Assembly: GCA_964019135.1 (NCBI GenBank)
Contig: OZ025249.1
Coordinates: forward strand, 18,501,088 to 18,565,087
Direction of reading: 5' to 3'
Length of the DNA: 64,000 nt
From: Arenicola marina
Lineage: Eukaryota > Annelida > Polychaeta > Arenicolidae
Below the pieces are notes generated by a model. It was not told the origin of the DNA and searched no databases. It saw only the letters and a list, made by a program, of their open reading frames with translations. Made by a program: the position numbers and the translations under genes. Positions 13,085 to 26,800 of this stretch are shown here, piece by piece; position 1 is the stretch's first letter, and every line of letters starts with the position of its first letter.

Positions 13085-13935
13085 CCAGCACATGGCACCT
13101 CACAAGAACGGGGGGGTTAACCTGGGGAGTGGATGCTCACTGACAGTGGGCCGTAGCATTTACCCCGGCACATAAAACCTCACAAATAGGAGGGAGTTAA
13201 CCTGGAGAATAGATCCTCACTGGCAGTGGGGTGTAGCACATACCCTGGCACATGGAACCTCACAAAGAGCAGGGAGTTAACTTGGAGAATGGCTCCTCAC
13301 TGACAGTGGGATGCAGCACTTACCCGGCACATGGAACCTTACAAAGAGCAGGTAGTTAGCCTGAGGTATGGCTCCTAACTAACAGTAGAATATAGAACTT
13401 ACCCCGGCACAAGGAACCTCACAAAGAGCAGGGAGTAAACCTGGGGAATGGCTCCTCACTGACCGTGAGATGCAGCAATTACCCCGGCACATGGAACCTC
13501 ACAAAGAGCAGATAGTTAACCTGTGGTATGGCTCTTCACTAACAGTAGGATATAGAAATTACCCTGGGACATAGAACCTCACAAAGAGCAGGGAGTTAAC
13601 TTGAAGAATGGCTCCTTACAGACAGTGAGATGCAGCACTTACCCGGGCACATGGAACCTCACAAAGAGCAGATAGTTAGCCTGGGGTATGGCTTCTCACA
13701 AACAGTGGGATATAGAACTTACCCCGGCACATGGAACCTCACAAAGAACAGGCAGTAAACCTGGGGAATGGCTCCTCACTGACAGTGTGATGCAGCACTT
13801 ACCCCGGCACATGGAACCTCACAAAGAGAAGGGAGTTAACCTGGTGAATGGATCATCACTGGCAGTGGGGTGCAGCACTTACCCCGGCACATGGAACATC
13901 ACAAAGAGGGAAAGACTCCTCCGACAATGGGATGT
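13085..13935 (+). repeat. 80-bp tandem repeat, about 10 diverged copies
   Basis: Successive copies of 'gcacatggaacctcacaaag' through 'cactgacagtgggatgcagc' spaced close to 80 bases. Copies differ by roughly 10-20%, so this array is older than most others here. Confidence 0.9.
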
Positions 13936-14311
13936 GATACCTCACTCCTCGGAGTTATAGCGTGAAAACTCCGGCGTCACGTGCGCAGTGAGTGGCCCAG
14001 CTTGTCCGTTTTTGAATGGCTGCACGGAGAAGGCTTCCCTCTTGATTAAGGCCGTTAATTCGATGTGACAAAACTGATAATGACATTCACCTGAGAGAAA
14101 AGCCGTGTTCACTTCACCGTCCTCAACGTGGCAGTTCCCGCGATATCTCCCACAAAACTGACCGGAAACGAGACCCAATTACGGACCCTAATCCTGTTTA
14201 GAGTAGAGATTTCGGAAGCACTTTGCAGCAATTGACAGGCATTACCGCCGTTCTTGTTTGTCCGTTTGTTGCTAATAAGATTTCAGACAGCCTATCGACC
14301 CGTGTCTCGTG

Positions 14312-14575
14312 CATCTGGGGCAAGTTTCATCCAAGTCCATTTCATCGTCTCGGAAGGTTTTTTAACCTTCATGCGGTTTCTTAACCTTCACCTTCACATA
14401 ATTGGTCTGCAACGCCACACACGTCATTTCATTTCCAACCCCATTTCCTTTCCAACCCCATTTCATTTCCAACCCCATTTCATTTCCAACCCCATTTCAT
14501 TGTGCCGAGAGCTATATTATTGGTCCAATTTAACCTTCATGTGCACAGAACCTGCCTACAACACCAACACTTAAT
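14312..14575 (+). mobile_element. SINE tail fragment split by an 18-bp microsatellite
   Basis: 'catctggggcaagtttcatc' and, further on, 'cctacaacaccaacactt' are the two halves of the SINE tail. Between them lies about four copies of 'catttcatttccaacccc' (14424-14500). The head is missing. Confidence 0.65.
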
Positions 14576-14703
14576 TTCAGCTGTGTCATAACAATAACTT
14601 CATGTTCTGAGCTGTGTATAGTGTGAAATACATGTATTATGTATATATATACCACCTATTTTTTTTTCCTAAATCTACAAGCAAAAGTGTTTTTGTGTTG
14701 TAG

Positions 14704-14863
14704 GTCCGGAGGAGGCGATGAAGGAAATGTTGCCTATGTTGGTGAAGCAGCACGGCATCTCTAAATCCCGCAAACTCGGCTACTACAACGCCTTCGTCCG
14801 TCTGTGCTTTCGCTTCGGCACGTGTCACCACAGGGGCTACACAAAGACTGACGTCATAGCATG
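14704..14863 (+). CDS. RICTOR: RICTOR exon 1 of those seen
   Basis: The acceptor 'gtgttgtag' precedes it and the donor 'gtaggt' follows. It opens with two bases of a split codon, then PEEAMKEMLPMLVKQHG, aligning with the vertebrate block after LDLTREPSD. It ends with two bases of a Cys codon. It is not the true first exon. Confidence 0.93.
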
Positions 14864-17800
14864 GTAGGTCACGTGCTAAGCGGTCTGGTCATTTCCTGCC
14901 GCATAGATGCAAATTCAATGTCTTTCGCAGACGGACGGATGGATGCCCAACCACAAACCATTTCCTGCCGCAGCCTATATATATATAATGGCGATATGCC
15001 GTGGTTGTAGAAGTACTGATATATTAAAGAATGTGCAATCTCCACAATCGAACAATGGCATGGGGACTGACTAAGGGTAATTACGGGGTAAATATAGGGT
15101 AAACTTGGAGTAAATATATGGTTATTACGGGGTAAATATAGGGTAAACTTGGAGTAAATATAGGGTAAACTTGGAGTAAATATATGCTTATTACGGGGTA
15201 AATATAGGGTAAACTTGGAGTAAATATATGGTTATTACGGGGTAAATATAGGGTAAACTTGAAGTTAAAAATATGGTTATTACAGGGTAAATATATGGTT
15301 ATTACGGGGTAAATATAGGGTAAACTTGGAGTAAATATATGGTTATTACAGGGTAGATATATGGTTATTACGGGGTAAATATAGGGTAAACGTGGAGTAA
15401 ATGTATGGTTATTACGGGGTAAATATAGGATAAACATGAGGTATACACGTGGTATACACGTGGTTAATTGGCGTTAAACGTATGATAAACTTGGCTTGGA
15501 GGTAAACTTGTGGTAGACCTGAGGTACACCTATAGTAACCTTGTGGTACACCTGGGGTACACTTGGGGGTAAAGCTGGGGTACACCTGGGGTACACTTGG
15601 GGGTAACCTTGTGATAGGCTTGGGGTTCACTTTGGGGTAAACTTGTGGTAGACCTGGAGTGCACTTGCGGGTAAACTTGTGGTGAACCTGGGGGTAAACT
15701 TATGGTAGACCTGGGGTACACTTGGGGGTAGACTTGTGGTACACCTGGGGTAAACTTGTGGTAAACCTGGGGAACACCTGGGGGTAAATTTGTGGTACAC
15801 CTGTGGTACACTTGGGGGTAATCTTGTGGTAAACCTGAGGGTAAACACTCGCTGGTGTTGCAGCCTCCGCCTCGGTCTGCTGCACGAAGCCAAGGAGATG
15901 CGAGCGGCGTGTCTGCGCTCTCTGCGCTACTTCTGCCAAGAGAAAGAAACCGTGGACGTCCTCCTCAGGTTACACGTAGACTATCTTATCGCTAGGTGAG
16001 TGTCCCTTTCTGCTGCCCCGTACCTTGCAAGATCTTCATGGTAAACTGGCCTCACAACAAACTCATTCGCGACGTGTGTTAAGTGGAAAAGTTCAACTGG
16101 CATGTTGTGCGATCTTACCGAGGAAACTCCGCTGTACGAAACTTGATTTCTTGATTGCAGATGGTGTTTTACATTGTCAGGGGTTCACGTTCTAGATCGT
16201 GTGTATAGTGGCAGATTTATATAATTAATATGTCGTTCTTCGTCCGGAGAATTCAATGTCCAGTGCGCATGACGTCACGTAGGAGACCCGTGCATTACTT
16301 GAATATAATTCAAAATAATCTAGATGGTGATTACAGTTGTTTTTTTGTTTTAGATCCTTGGATATATGTTTAGACAACGAAGTTGAACGCGTGCACGCGC
16401 TGCGTCTCATCAGGAAGCTGATGCTCGTGTACCCTGAGAAGTTCCCCGTCTCCTTGCTCAATGTCCTCGTGTCCATCGCCAACGACGGGGCCCACGAGCG
16501 GGACAGGATGGTGCGGGCCTGTCTGGCTACGCTCTGCGAACTCGGTGGGTAGTGCTGGCAGCTGTCTGCGATATGGTTTCCACCTATGTCGTGTATTAAG
16601 TATCCATCTAACGAGTATTAAAGTTTTTTTATAACTTTCTGTGGAAAGTCCTCGTAAAATTTTCCTTGTAAAATTTCCTTTTAATTGTCCTCCCTCTCGC
16701 AGGTCATGTCTCCATGAATTAAATCTTTAAACGCCGTGCCCAGTCTTACTTTACCCCCTTTAAACACCGTGTCTCCCACCCGTACTTAATCTTTTAAACG
16801 CCGTATTTGCCAGCCTTAAATAACCCTTTAAACGCCATGTCTCATACCTTTAAACACCATGTCTCCCCCCTTTAAACACCATGTCTCAACCCTTTAAACA
16901 CCATGTCTCCCAGCCTTAATGATCCCTATCCATGTCTCTCAGCCGTACTTAACCCTTTTATGCATAATGTCTTCCAGCCTCCCTTAACCATTTAAACACC
17001 AACTCTCCCAACCTTAATTTACCCTTTAAATGCAGTCTGTCAGCCTTAATTCCTTACTTTTTTTTAACCCTTTATTGGCCGTGTCTTGCAGCCTTCCTTA
17101 ACCCGCGGGTCGTGTGTCGGCACGGCGGGATTAGCGCGATCCTGCGCAACGTCTTGGACTGTCACCTGTTACCACGGGTCAACGAGTCTCTGCTGACCAC
17201 CGTGCTCTGTATGCTGAACCATCCCCGGACCAGGCACTACGTCAAACAGGACATCGATCTCGAGGTAACTCATCATTGCTTGTGTTGTTTTCAAAAGTGC
17301 GCGATTTTACTACAGGCAATAATAATGTTTGCCAACAGTGAATATTGTTGACACACGCAAACATTTAAAAAAAAACATTGTCACTATTTTTTGGGTTAGT
17401 TTTATATTAAAAAGTAGTTGTACCATCTGGAACCATATTTTGAGAGTAAAGTTTACGATATTCTTCTTTGGCTAGATGTAGTATCGTCACGTTGATACGG
17501 TAAGCCGTATGGTTGTAGAGTTTTAAGTATATGATATGATTCAATGTTATGACATGTGTTCAATGTTGGCACCTTTTCTCTTGACCTTACAGCAAATGTT
17601 GGCGCCTTTCACTGATTGTCATTATCGGTTTCGGGGCGATACTAACGACTCATCGGGGTGAGTGTGAACAATTGGACAATACGTTAACAGCAGCGTGTTG
17701 ATATCATTTCAAACTAAAAAAAAGTATTTATTAATATAATAAAGTATCACAGTAAATATTATACAGCGTGAAGACTGTTTTACCTAAATCAAAACACACC

Positions 17801-20800
17801 CGACGCAGAACAGTGAACGACTGAAACAATTGTGAGCAAAGAAGAGTTCAATCCGTATATTGATTTACTACTTTGCGTGGGCTCATCATAAGGGGAATAA
17901 ACTATATAAGTAAGATAAATGACATAACATCGTAAAAATATTATATCATATTCAGGAACCCCCGTGTTATTATTGGAAGGTTGGCGACATGAAACCCCAA
18001 TTCATTTCATGTCATTATTTACAGGGAAGAGAAAGAAAATCGCTTTGCTGCCTGTAAAATGGCGGTGGCGACGATCATGAAGTCCTGGCCAGGTTAGTCT
18101 GCTCGTTGGTCTCCTGGGGGTCATGTCAGTAAGATGCTGCTCGTCAAATTGTTGGTCTCCTTCAATTGTCGCAAATCTTTTGTTATTGTGACGTGATTGT
18201 GCATCGCGGTCATTTCACTGAGGTCTCGTCACTGGTGTTCGTAGCATTGTAAACTCATATTGCCGGGCACAAGAGGATTACAAAATTTTGAGTTATCATA
18301 TATTGCCATATATCATTATATATTCTTTGAATATTATTGGTTGGAAAACAATCTTGCTGGAAGTGCCCACTCTAATCGTTGTATAACGCTGAGTTCCGTT
18401 CCCCGTAAAGTTATGACCAGTCGTGAATTTAGCAAGTTAAGAATGGGGGGACGAGTTCATAACTCTTAGGGAAATGGCCCTCCGTTGATCTCTTTCACTT
18501 TTGTCAAGTGTGACATTATTGTGTCATCAGTATGCCTATTGCCCACCAATGTATGTTATACTGTCGCTGTCTGGCGGGTGTAAAGCTATGGCTTTTCTTC
18601 CCACAGGTATGATTCGTCTATGTAGACCAGACAGTTCTGGTTTACAGTCATTGTTAGGAGCCTTATACTTGGAAAACATGGAAACTAGGGTAAGCGTTTC
18701 AGATTGTAGCTTTAGTGGATGCAGATTGTTCCGGTATTTTATGTGTGGATTGCTGCATTTATTCACATTTAGTCACACTAAATGCATGAGAAAATTATAT
18801 TAGAATTAATTAAACTGGTGCAACCCGCGGATATGTATGGATACCTTCCATATTTCAACCAATAATAGTTTTGTTGTTTCTAATATACCGCGTTTCCGAT
18901 TTCTCCTTCAACAATTTGAAAAAAATATGACATGTGCTTTTCAGAAAGAAATTATGGACATTTTGTTTGACGTCTTTCGTCTTCCCATTCCGGAGTGGAC
19001 CGAGGACTTCTCCAAGGCTCTGCTCAGCATAGGTAGGTCGTCATGCATCATAGTGCTGCCCTCTGGCGTCAGTTAACTGGATGTACTCACGGGGCATCTA
19101 CTTTCTATGCTTTTTACGGGTCTATCTGTGTTTTTGAAAAGTGCAAACTGCCTTTGGAGATGTAATTTCCGCGTGTTTCATACGCAGTCCACGATTATGT
19201 GGTAAGTTTTTAAACTTGCTCCGTGCACCGTACACCTGTGTTTACCGTCCCCACGTGTTTCAGACCCGTCCGAGATGCGCGACACCTGGCGGCTGGCCGA
19301 GGGTTTCGTTGCTGAAGAAGGCAAAGCTGTGCTACCACATCTGGCCAAAGCCAGGTACAGTCTCTTCACGACTGCTGGGGCATGGCGCGTGGCACGTGAC
19401 ACCTGACACGTGTCACGTGGCACGTAGCCGGTCCCAGCTAGCCAGGCAAAGACAAATGCTTTAGTACGCTATAGTTATATCATTGTAGGACCCGGAGAAC
19501 CATATCGTGCACAAAGGCCTTTTTATATTGTTAGTTTCCGCTTTTCCGGCATTCAAATAATTGTTTGCATATTGTATTACGTAAACGCGTCAACTATTAT
19601 GTATTTTTGTATTGGTCGTTTTCGTTTGCTGTATATTTTATGCCACACTTTTTTGACCGTCAATTGGAGGGACATTTACGGTTAATGTTGATAATACTTT
19701 GTTGTTTCTGTGGCGTAAGGTTTTTTACTTTCTGTTTTTCAGGCCTAACTTGGTGGACAATCACATGGCCTTGGTGTTATCCTCATTCATCAGTGCTGGA
19801 CTTCTGGAGGTGAGACGAAAACACGCTGTACAAATGAATGCAGTTCATGTGCTGATTTATTTTTAACGGAAAATCAATGTCACAGAACGTGTAACGAGAC
19901 TTGATGAGAAGTACGTCATCAATGCTATAGGTATGGAACGCCAGCCACTTTTTTTCATATAGCTTCTGGTACGAAACATTTGAAAACCAAAGGTTTATAC
20001 AATTTGTGGATATGGATGGCACTTGCGACATTTCACTGACGCAAATTGTTTTCCATGGAACTTAAATGGAGAATTTGTAAATGTGTTTCATATGAACGCT
20101 TTGTTCCCTCTGCCCTCCTCCAGGCCATGGTGGAGGTGATCACCACGAGTAACGACCATGTCTCCGCAAGGGCCACCATCTTATTAGGGGAATTACTTCA
20201 CATGGTAAGTACATGTGTTATACAGACGATCATAATGTCTTGGTGTTACAAGCTGTAAGCAGATGGTGTCTTTGTGGACCGGTTATCTGTGTCGGTGTTC
20301 TACACGAAGGATCACAAATAGGAATACGGGGATTAGTTGTCGCTGTTTTTACGGCACTCTTGTGTTGGATAGAAGATATGCTTCGTTCGAAGTGGAGATG
20401 GGCCTATGTCAGCGCAAGTCCGTCATTTTGTGTCTAAAGATACTATGCGTAAATTTCAGACTGAAAAGTTACTTACCTACCATTTTGTAAGTAACCGTTC
20501 AGTGCGGGATGTGTTGATCCCGGACGTGACGTCACACTGGGACACTGCCCACGTGATGCGAGATGGGTTGATCCCGGACGTGACGTCACAATGGGCCACT
20601 GCCACGTCATTGGGGACAATTAGCTTCACACCGCGTAATATGATGGTCATTGATAACATATGGACACAACGTTTCATCACGTCAGGCCAACAGTATCCTG
20701 CCGCTGGAGTGTGGTCACCATAGTCACTGCCTACCCTCCCTCATCTCCAAAGCGGCGTCTTTCAACAAACACACCAAGGCACAAGCGTGAGTCTTACCTT

Positions 20801-23800
20801 TTTTAAAGCCTAACGCTTGTGATTCGTGTCTTATTTTATATCTTCTTGAAAGGAAAATCAGTTTTTTAACCTTATAATTATCATTCAGTAATGGGTAATA
20901 TAATAAAGGGTAGTCCTAACCACAGTAAATATGACGCACAAATTATTATCTATGTGGTAAACTCGCACCCATATCTCCGCGCCGCGATTGTTGCTTGGTT
21001 CCCATGGTGCTGGCTCTATGACGTCGAGCGTCCCGCGTGTCGTCTTGCAGTCTCGCCAGTCGCGCGGTCCGCTGTCTGGACCGCCTACACGCCATGAAGA
21101 AGCGTGGCCCGGTTCCCTGCAGCGTCTTCCTGGATCAGATCATCCAGAGCAGCACCGAGATCAAGGAAAACTCCTGCCGACCACTGCTCAGTAAAGACAA
21201 ACTGACTCAGGCCTTCCAGAAGGTAACCACTGGAAGATTGTAACGCTCGGTATGCCGAATGGCTTTACTTGTTCATGTACCAGGTCGACTATCTTTCGTG
21301 AAGTATTAGAAATCAAAAACAAAAACGGTTTTGTAAGATGATGGGCTGGGGAAAATTGTTACCTAAACTCCGGTTGTCAACAGCGACGTCATCGGTGACT
21401 TTATTCGTACCGTATTTATGTTTACAGCCAGAAAGCCTTGGTCACTTTTGTTGCTATAGGTTTATGCATTCACGGCGAGAACTCAAATGGCAGCATAAGT
21501 CAGTTATTAATTTACCCGTAGGCTGAACAGCCCCATTCCTTCCCGTACCGCAACACATAGTCTACTAGCTACATGCGAGCGAGCCGACGGTTGCCCGTGA
21601 GACGGCTTTGACCATGTGTCTGTATACCCATGCCTTGATGCATCTTAGCAGCCATTATTCCCGAGAGCACATGGCCTGCAAGGACCACCAATTGCACTTT
21701 GGCGGCGTTTGTATTCACATATATATATGTGTATATATATTTTTATATGTACATCTTAGTTCATTCTTTCATTTTGCTGGTTCTAAAATACTCTGCTTTG
21801 GGATTTTGTGCCATTTCGCTGTACGGTAGAAGTGCGGATAAGGAGCGTCATTTGGGGTTGCCATCGCGATACTAGATCTAAACGTCTTCTGTAGATTTCG
21901 GTAGAGACTTTGCTTCTGCTCACTCTCTCTGGAAAGTAGTTTTAATAATAGCCCTGGTTGACTAATAACGATTTGTCGTATGTTGCAGCCCCGCAGATTT
22001 AACTCTTTTCGACGTAGGCATTCTGTCCGGTTGAAAGTTAACCCTGTTCGCTGCACGACCTCTAACCCGGCAAGATGTTTCCCGCTGCGTATAATCTTTG
22101 TACGTATTCCTCGTGTGAAGCCCACGGTGCATCCTCCTCCACCCCCCCCCCCTCCACCCCACGCCCCCCGGGCTTGTGCACCAGTCCCGCTTTGTCCCTC
22201 TGGTGGAAGCATCGCACACTATAATTTTATAGGGCCATTGGTATCAGTGCTACTCGGGACACACGTGTTGAGGTCATGGCTTATGCCATGCGGAGAAAAA
22301 ATTACTGTGACATGATTTTCCCCCTTTCATTTCTGACGTAAATTCTACATCAAAGCATTTACACTATGACTCCGATGTTGATATGATCTGTAGCGAGGAC
22401 CAATGGTTGCATGTTTTTCATCCGTATATAGTTCTTACAAAAATCAACGACCATGATTTTTTCTTATACTCTTAAGCCCCGTCCAGACGACACGATTTTA
22501 CCAAATAGGTCACGCCTATGGGTCATGATCTATAGGGAAACTTACCGTCTGGACTCCTGTGATTCGGTAATAAAGATATTACCTATGGGATAATCCTACC
22601 CGTGTGGACAGTGATGTCTCATAGGTAAAAAAAAACAACAGGAAAAACCTGTGGGACAGACCTATGGGAAAACCCGATCGTATGGACGGGGCTTTACACT
22701 GCGAGTTGGTCATGGCAACACCCGTGATGCTTTGTTGGTTTTCGGTGGCCTGGAGCTTCCCTGTTCACCTGCCCTCAGGTCGCCAATCCCAATCACTGCC
22801 GACAGGGGGTCCCGGTTTATTGTCCATAGATGACTTCGCAAATATTTGCCGTGTTTGAAAAATAAAAACGTTCCTGACGCTATTTCCGGAATATATTTTA
22901 GTGTTATATTGACATGTCTGTGGAGATAGGTATACAGAAAATCCTTTACATGGATAACAAGGGTGAGAGTTTAAGATTGTAAATCGTCATCTTACGTCGC
23001 CATCTTGACATACATGGACCCAAATAATGTATTGCTCATGCAGTGGCGCCTCGTTGTGGAATTTTATAAACTTCTATTTGCGAAGTCGTCAAATGTTAAT
23101 AAGAATTTCAAGCACTGCGTTCATATAAACCACCTGGTGACCTTCACCACTGCCGCCTCTGATAGTGTGATCCCCGATATAATAGATATAAAATACTATT
23201 ATATCCTATTTCTTTTCCAAAAACAGTTTATTCGTCCTTCCCCTTTATCCATAATAAGTACCTTATAATCTTCTTGTATATGTCGTATATATATATATGG
23301 ATAATGATTTTTTTTTATTTACAATTATCTCGCTTGATTAAATTGTAGAAAGCATTGCGTTCAAGGCTTGTTGTGCAGGTAATTGTTTTTCTCGCAAGTA
23401 ATTCCCTCTTGTCGGTATCTTGACAATTGTTTTTAGAATTACAATAATTACTTTTAGTTACTACAACCTTTGATTATTAAATAGAATGTATCGCATGGTA
23501 TCTAAAACGTTGCGTTCAGGGCTTGCGTTGGTGTACCGGTCAAGTTGCATTGGAAAATACTTCCCTCTTGCAAGATCTCTTGACGAAGGTTTAGCAACGA
23601 AATATAGAGAACTTGTGAAAGGTCCGATATGGTCGGCATTTCGGTTTTGCTCAGGTTTCGGTTTAGAGAGTTTCTTCTCTACGATAATTCTATTTACCGG
23701 TATTTTCAACTTCTATCACTGGGATTAATAAAAAAGCTATCGCGAATTATATACACATTGTGTTCAATGTTTGTTGCCAGTTTTCGAACATACAATGTTT

Positions 23801-26800
23801 TATCGACGCATACGTTACAATAAGGCAGTTAGTTACCACTTGTATATTGGTTATGACAGGAAACACATGGGCCGTATAATAAGGCCTGCCCCATACCATG
23901 TAATGGCTTAATTAAGCAAGACGGCGCGTTTCCTTACATTTTTGCTGTCCACGAAAACTTTTACTTAGTTCACTTTCCAGAACGCATATCATACCACAAT
24001 AGTCGGCTTATCAAATCGTAATGCCGAGATTTATATCTGTTTGCTCGTTCATCTGCGGCTGGACTTGAGATGTCTGCTTTGTCTTTTAGCAATTACACTT
24101 TGCTTTACATCAAACTACTTTACTTTCTATTTTATTTATTTGTGCATTTACATAGAGCCACTTGCTTCATTATATGCTTAACCAGTCCAGAGTCGTGTTC
24201 CAGATGTTCATGCATGTGGGTGGATCAGAACTTTACAGCTTCAGCTATTGTAGCAACTTAGAACCTTCATTTATCTTTTTCAAAGTGTCTGTAGCTGCAC
24301 CCGTTTTTTTTATTTGTATTTGAATTTATTTGTATCTTGGTTCTTCCCTATATCAATCGAACAATCTGTTTCCTATCAAGCCCATGATTGGGCTCGCAAT
24401 GAATGCTGGTTCCTACGTTTGTTCTCCCGCTTGTAGCCTGATGACGACCATGAAATCGTGAACCAAGCTATCAAGGACTCCCAGGTTCTACAAACCAAAG
24501 AAAACTTCGACTGGGACTGGGATCTCATATTCGCCATATTAGAGGTATGGTCTACATTATTGTAGTGTGTGTATGTATATATATATCGGAATTTTTTGTG
24601 TGTGTGTGTATATACATGGGTATCATATTGTCTATTACATGTGCGTGATGACTCCGCCGGTCTGAAATAGGCTTATTTATACATAAGCGAAAAAGTCGCT
24701 GAATAAATATCAATGCTCAAATTACAATAATGAGAGGTTCATCTCAAGCAGACTAAAGGTTGCCATCCATATAGCTCTTTGATGCTGATGTTCTGTCCCA
24801 TGGAGTACATGTATCGCCAGACCACGTGGTCGAGTAACATGTGCAGCTCACAGCGTCTTGATACGGAGGCTGTTTGCATACAGCTCGGTATTCGCCGTAT
24901 TCATCTGGAACGTGTACCTCTTTTTTTATTAATGGCATAGCAATGAGGATGACGTGGCTCTACGATATATTTTAACTACTCACGTGGTGTTTGCCTCACG
25001 TTGCAGTGGCCGGACGAGAGTTTGAAGAAGCTGGATGAACAAACCAATCAGAGGTGGGCTTGTTTTACCTACATTTAATTTAATGCTGACGTCAATGATC
25101 TGCGTAGTTGCTTCATGTATGTCGAGGATTTCTTGTACTAGCTAGTATCTAGTACAAAAAATCCTCATCATACCAGGGTAATCTGTAATCTTTGTCTAGT
25201 TTAGACCGAGGACCGAGGACTCCCTGGTTTGGAGAGTGTTGTACGATGTTACAGAGTTTAGAGAGTGTTGTACAATATTACATAGTTTAGAAAGTGTTTA
25301 CACGATATTACAGGTTTGTCCGGCGGTTGCTTTACTTCTACAAGCCGACCAACCGACTCTTCGCTACCATCTCGCTGACTCACGATGAATGCCAAAAGTT
25401 TGTAGTCAGCGGCCTCCACTTCGTCGACCTCCTATTGGACTGCGCCGAGGCCAGTGTAAGTACCACGACCCACACCGACCCATACTGCCCCACGCCGCCC
25501 CACACCGCCCCACGCCGCCCCACACCGCCCCACGCCGCCCCACGCCGCCCCACACCGCCCCACACCGCCCCACGCCGCCCCACACCGCCCCACACCGCCC
25601 AACACCCTCCCACACCGCCCCACACCGCCCCACACCGCCCCACGCCGCCCCACACCGCCCCACGCCGCCCCACACCGCCCAACACCCCCCCACACCGCCC
25701 CACACCGCCCCACACCGCCCCACACCGCCCCACGCCGCCCCACACCGCCCAACACCCCCCCACACCGCCCCACACCGCCCCACACCGCCCCACACCGCCT
25801 TACGCCGCCCCACATACATACTTAAATAATGTATGAGGTGTCTCACTCGGCCAAATATGATCCAATTGCAGGGATTAGATACTTGCTTTTCACGTAAGAG
25901 TAATGACCAAATACAGTGCAATGATACGCATTGTTTCTACAGTTGACTGGCCAAGTCACATTGACCTTCTAGGCACTGTCTTCATATTAATGTATATTCT
26001 TTGCAGGAAGAAGGTGTTAAGTACATTGACGAGTTCCTGGGCGACATTATGAAACACATCGGAGAGGTAAGATTGTACTTACTGTGCATTATGCAATGGC
26101 GTATTTGACTACATGTATTAACGACATCGTCAATCGTAGAACGGTTTAATTTACTGCACAGCGCCACTGAATGTGCTATTTATAAGGTCCCACACATCTT
26201 TGCGCCTGTTGTAGTTTTCACCGGTGGCGTCTTTCGCGTTTAAAATCATTTATAAATTGCATATGACACTTTCTCCCAGAATTTATATACTGGTCAATTA
26301 TGCAGTTATAAATTATTGATTTTTTTTACATAATCCTAAAAACAATTTCTCTCAATCAAAGAAGCTCTGACCACTGATATACATGTGTATACAGTGACTG
26401 TATACACAAAGAGTGTTCGACCAGGGGGATGAGACCCCCCCCCCCCATCCCCATCCCCCACGCACACACGCACACACACTCCCTGTGGTGTCGGTGTTGT
26501 AATGAGTGGGTGTTCGTGTTGTAGGTGAGCGGCCAGCCGCCTCATACTGAGGGACTCCTGTCCGCCTCCGCCCTCACCCACACCTGCGGCCAGCACTACT
26601 TCCTCTTCATCGGCCGCTTCTCCAGGTCACACCGAGGCGAGAAGCATCTCGAGCGGTGCGGCATCTTTCAGAGGTCAGTCGTTGTTCATATATTGGTTGT
26701 GCTAAGCTATATCCGCTTTTACTCTAGACCCACTGCATCATGCGTATAACCAACTCTACAGAACCATGAGCCAAATCAAAAAGTTATATAAATTAGAAAC

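Noticed and set aside
25294-25836. Pro/His-rich frames over the C-rich array as coding extension of RICTOR exon 16
   Set aside because: The exon has a consensus GTAAGT donor before the array, and exon 17 joins in phase. The frames exist on both strands only because of the repeat.
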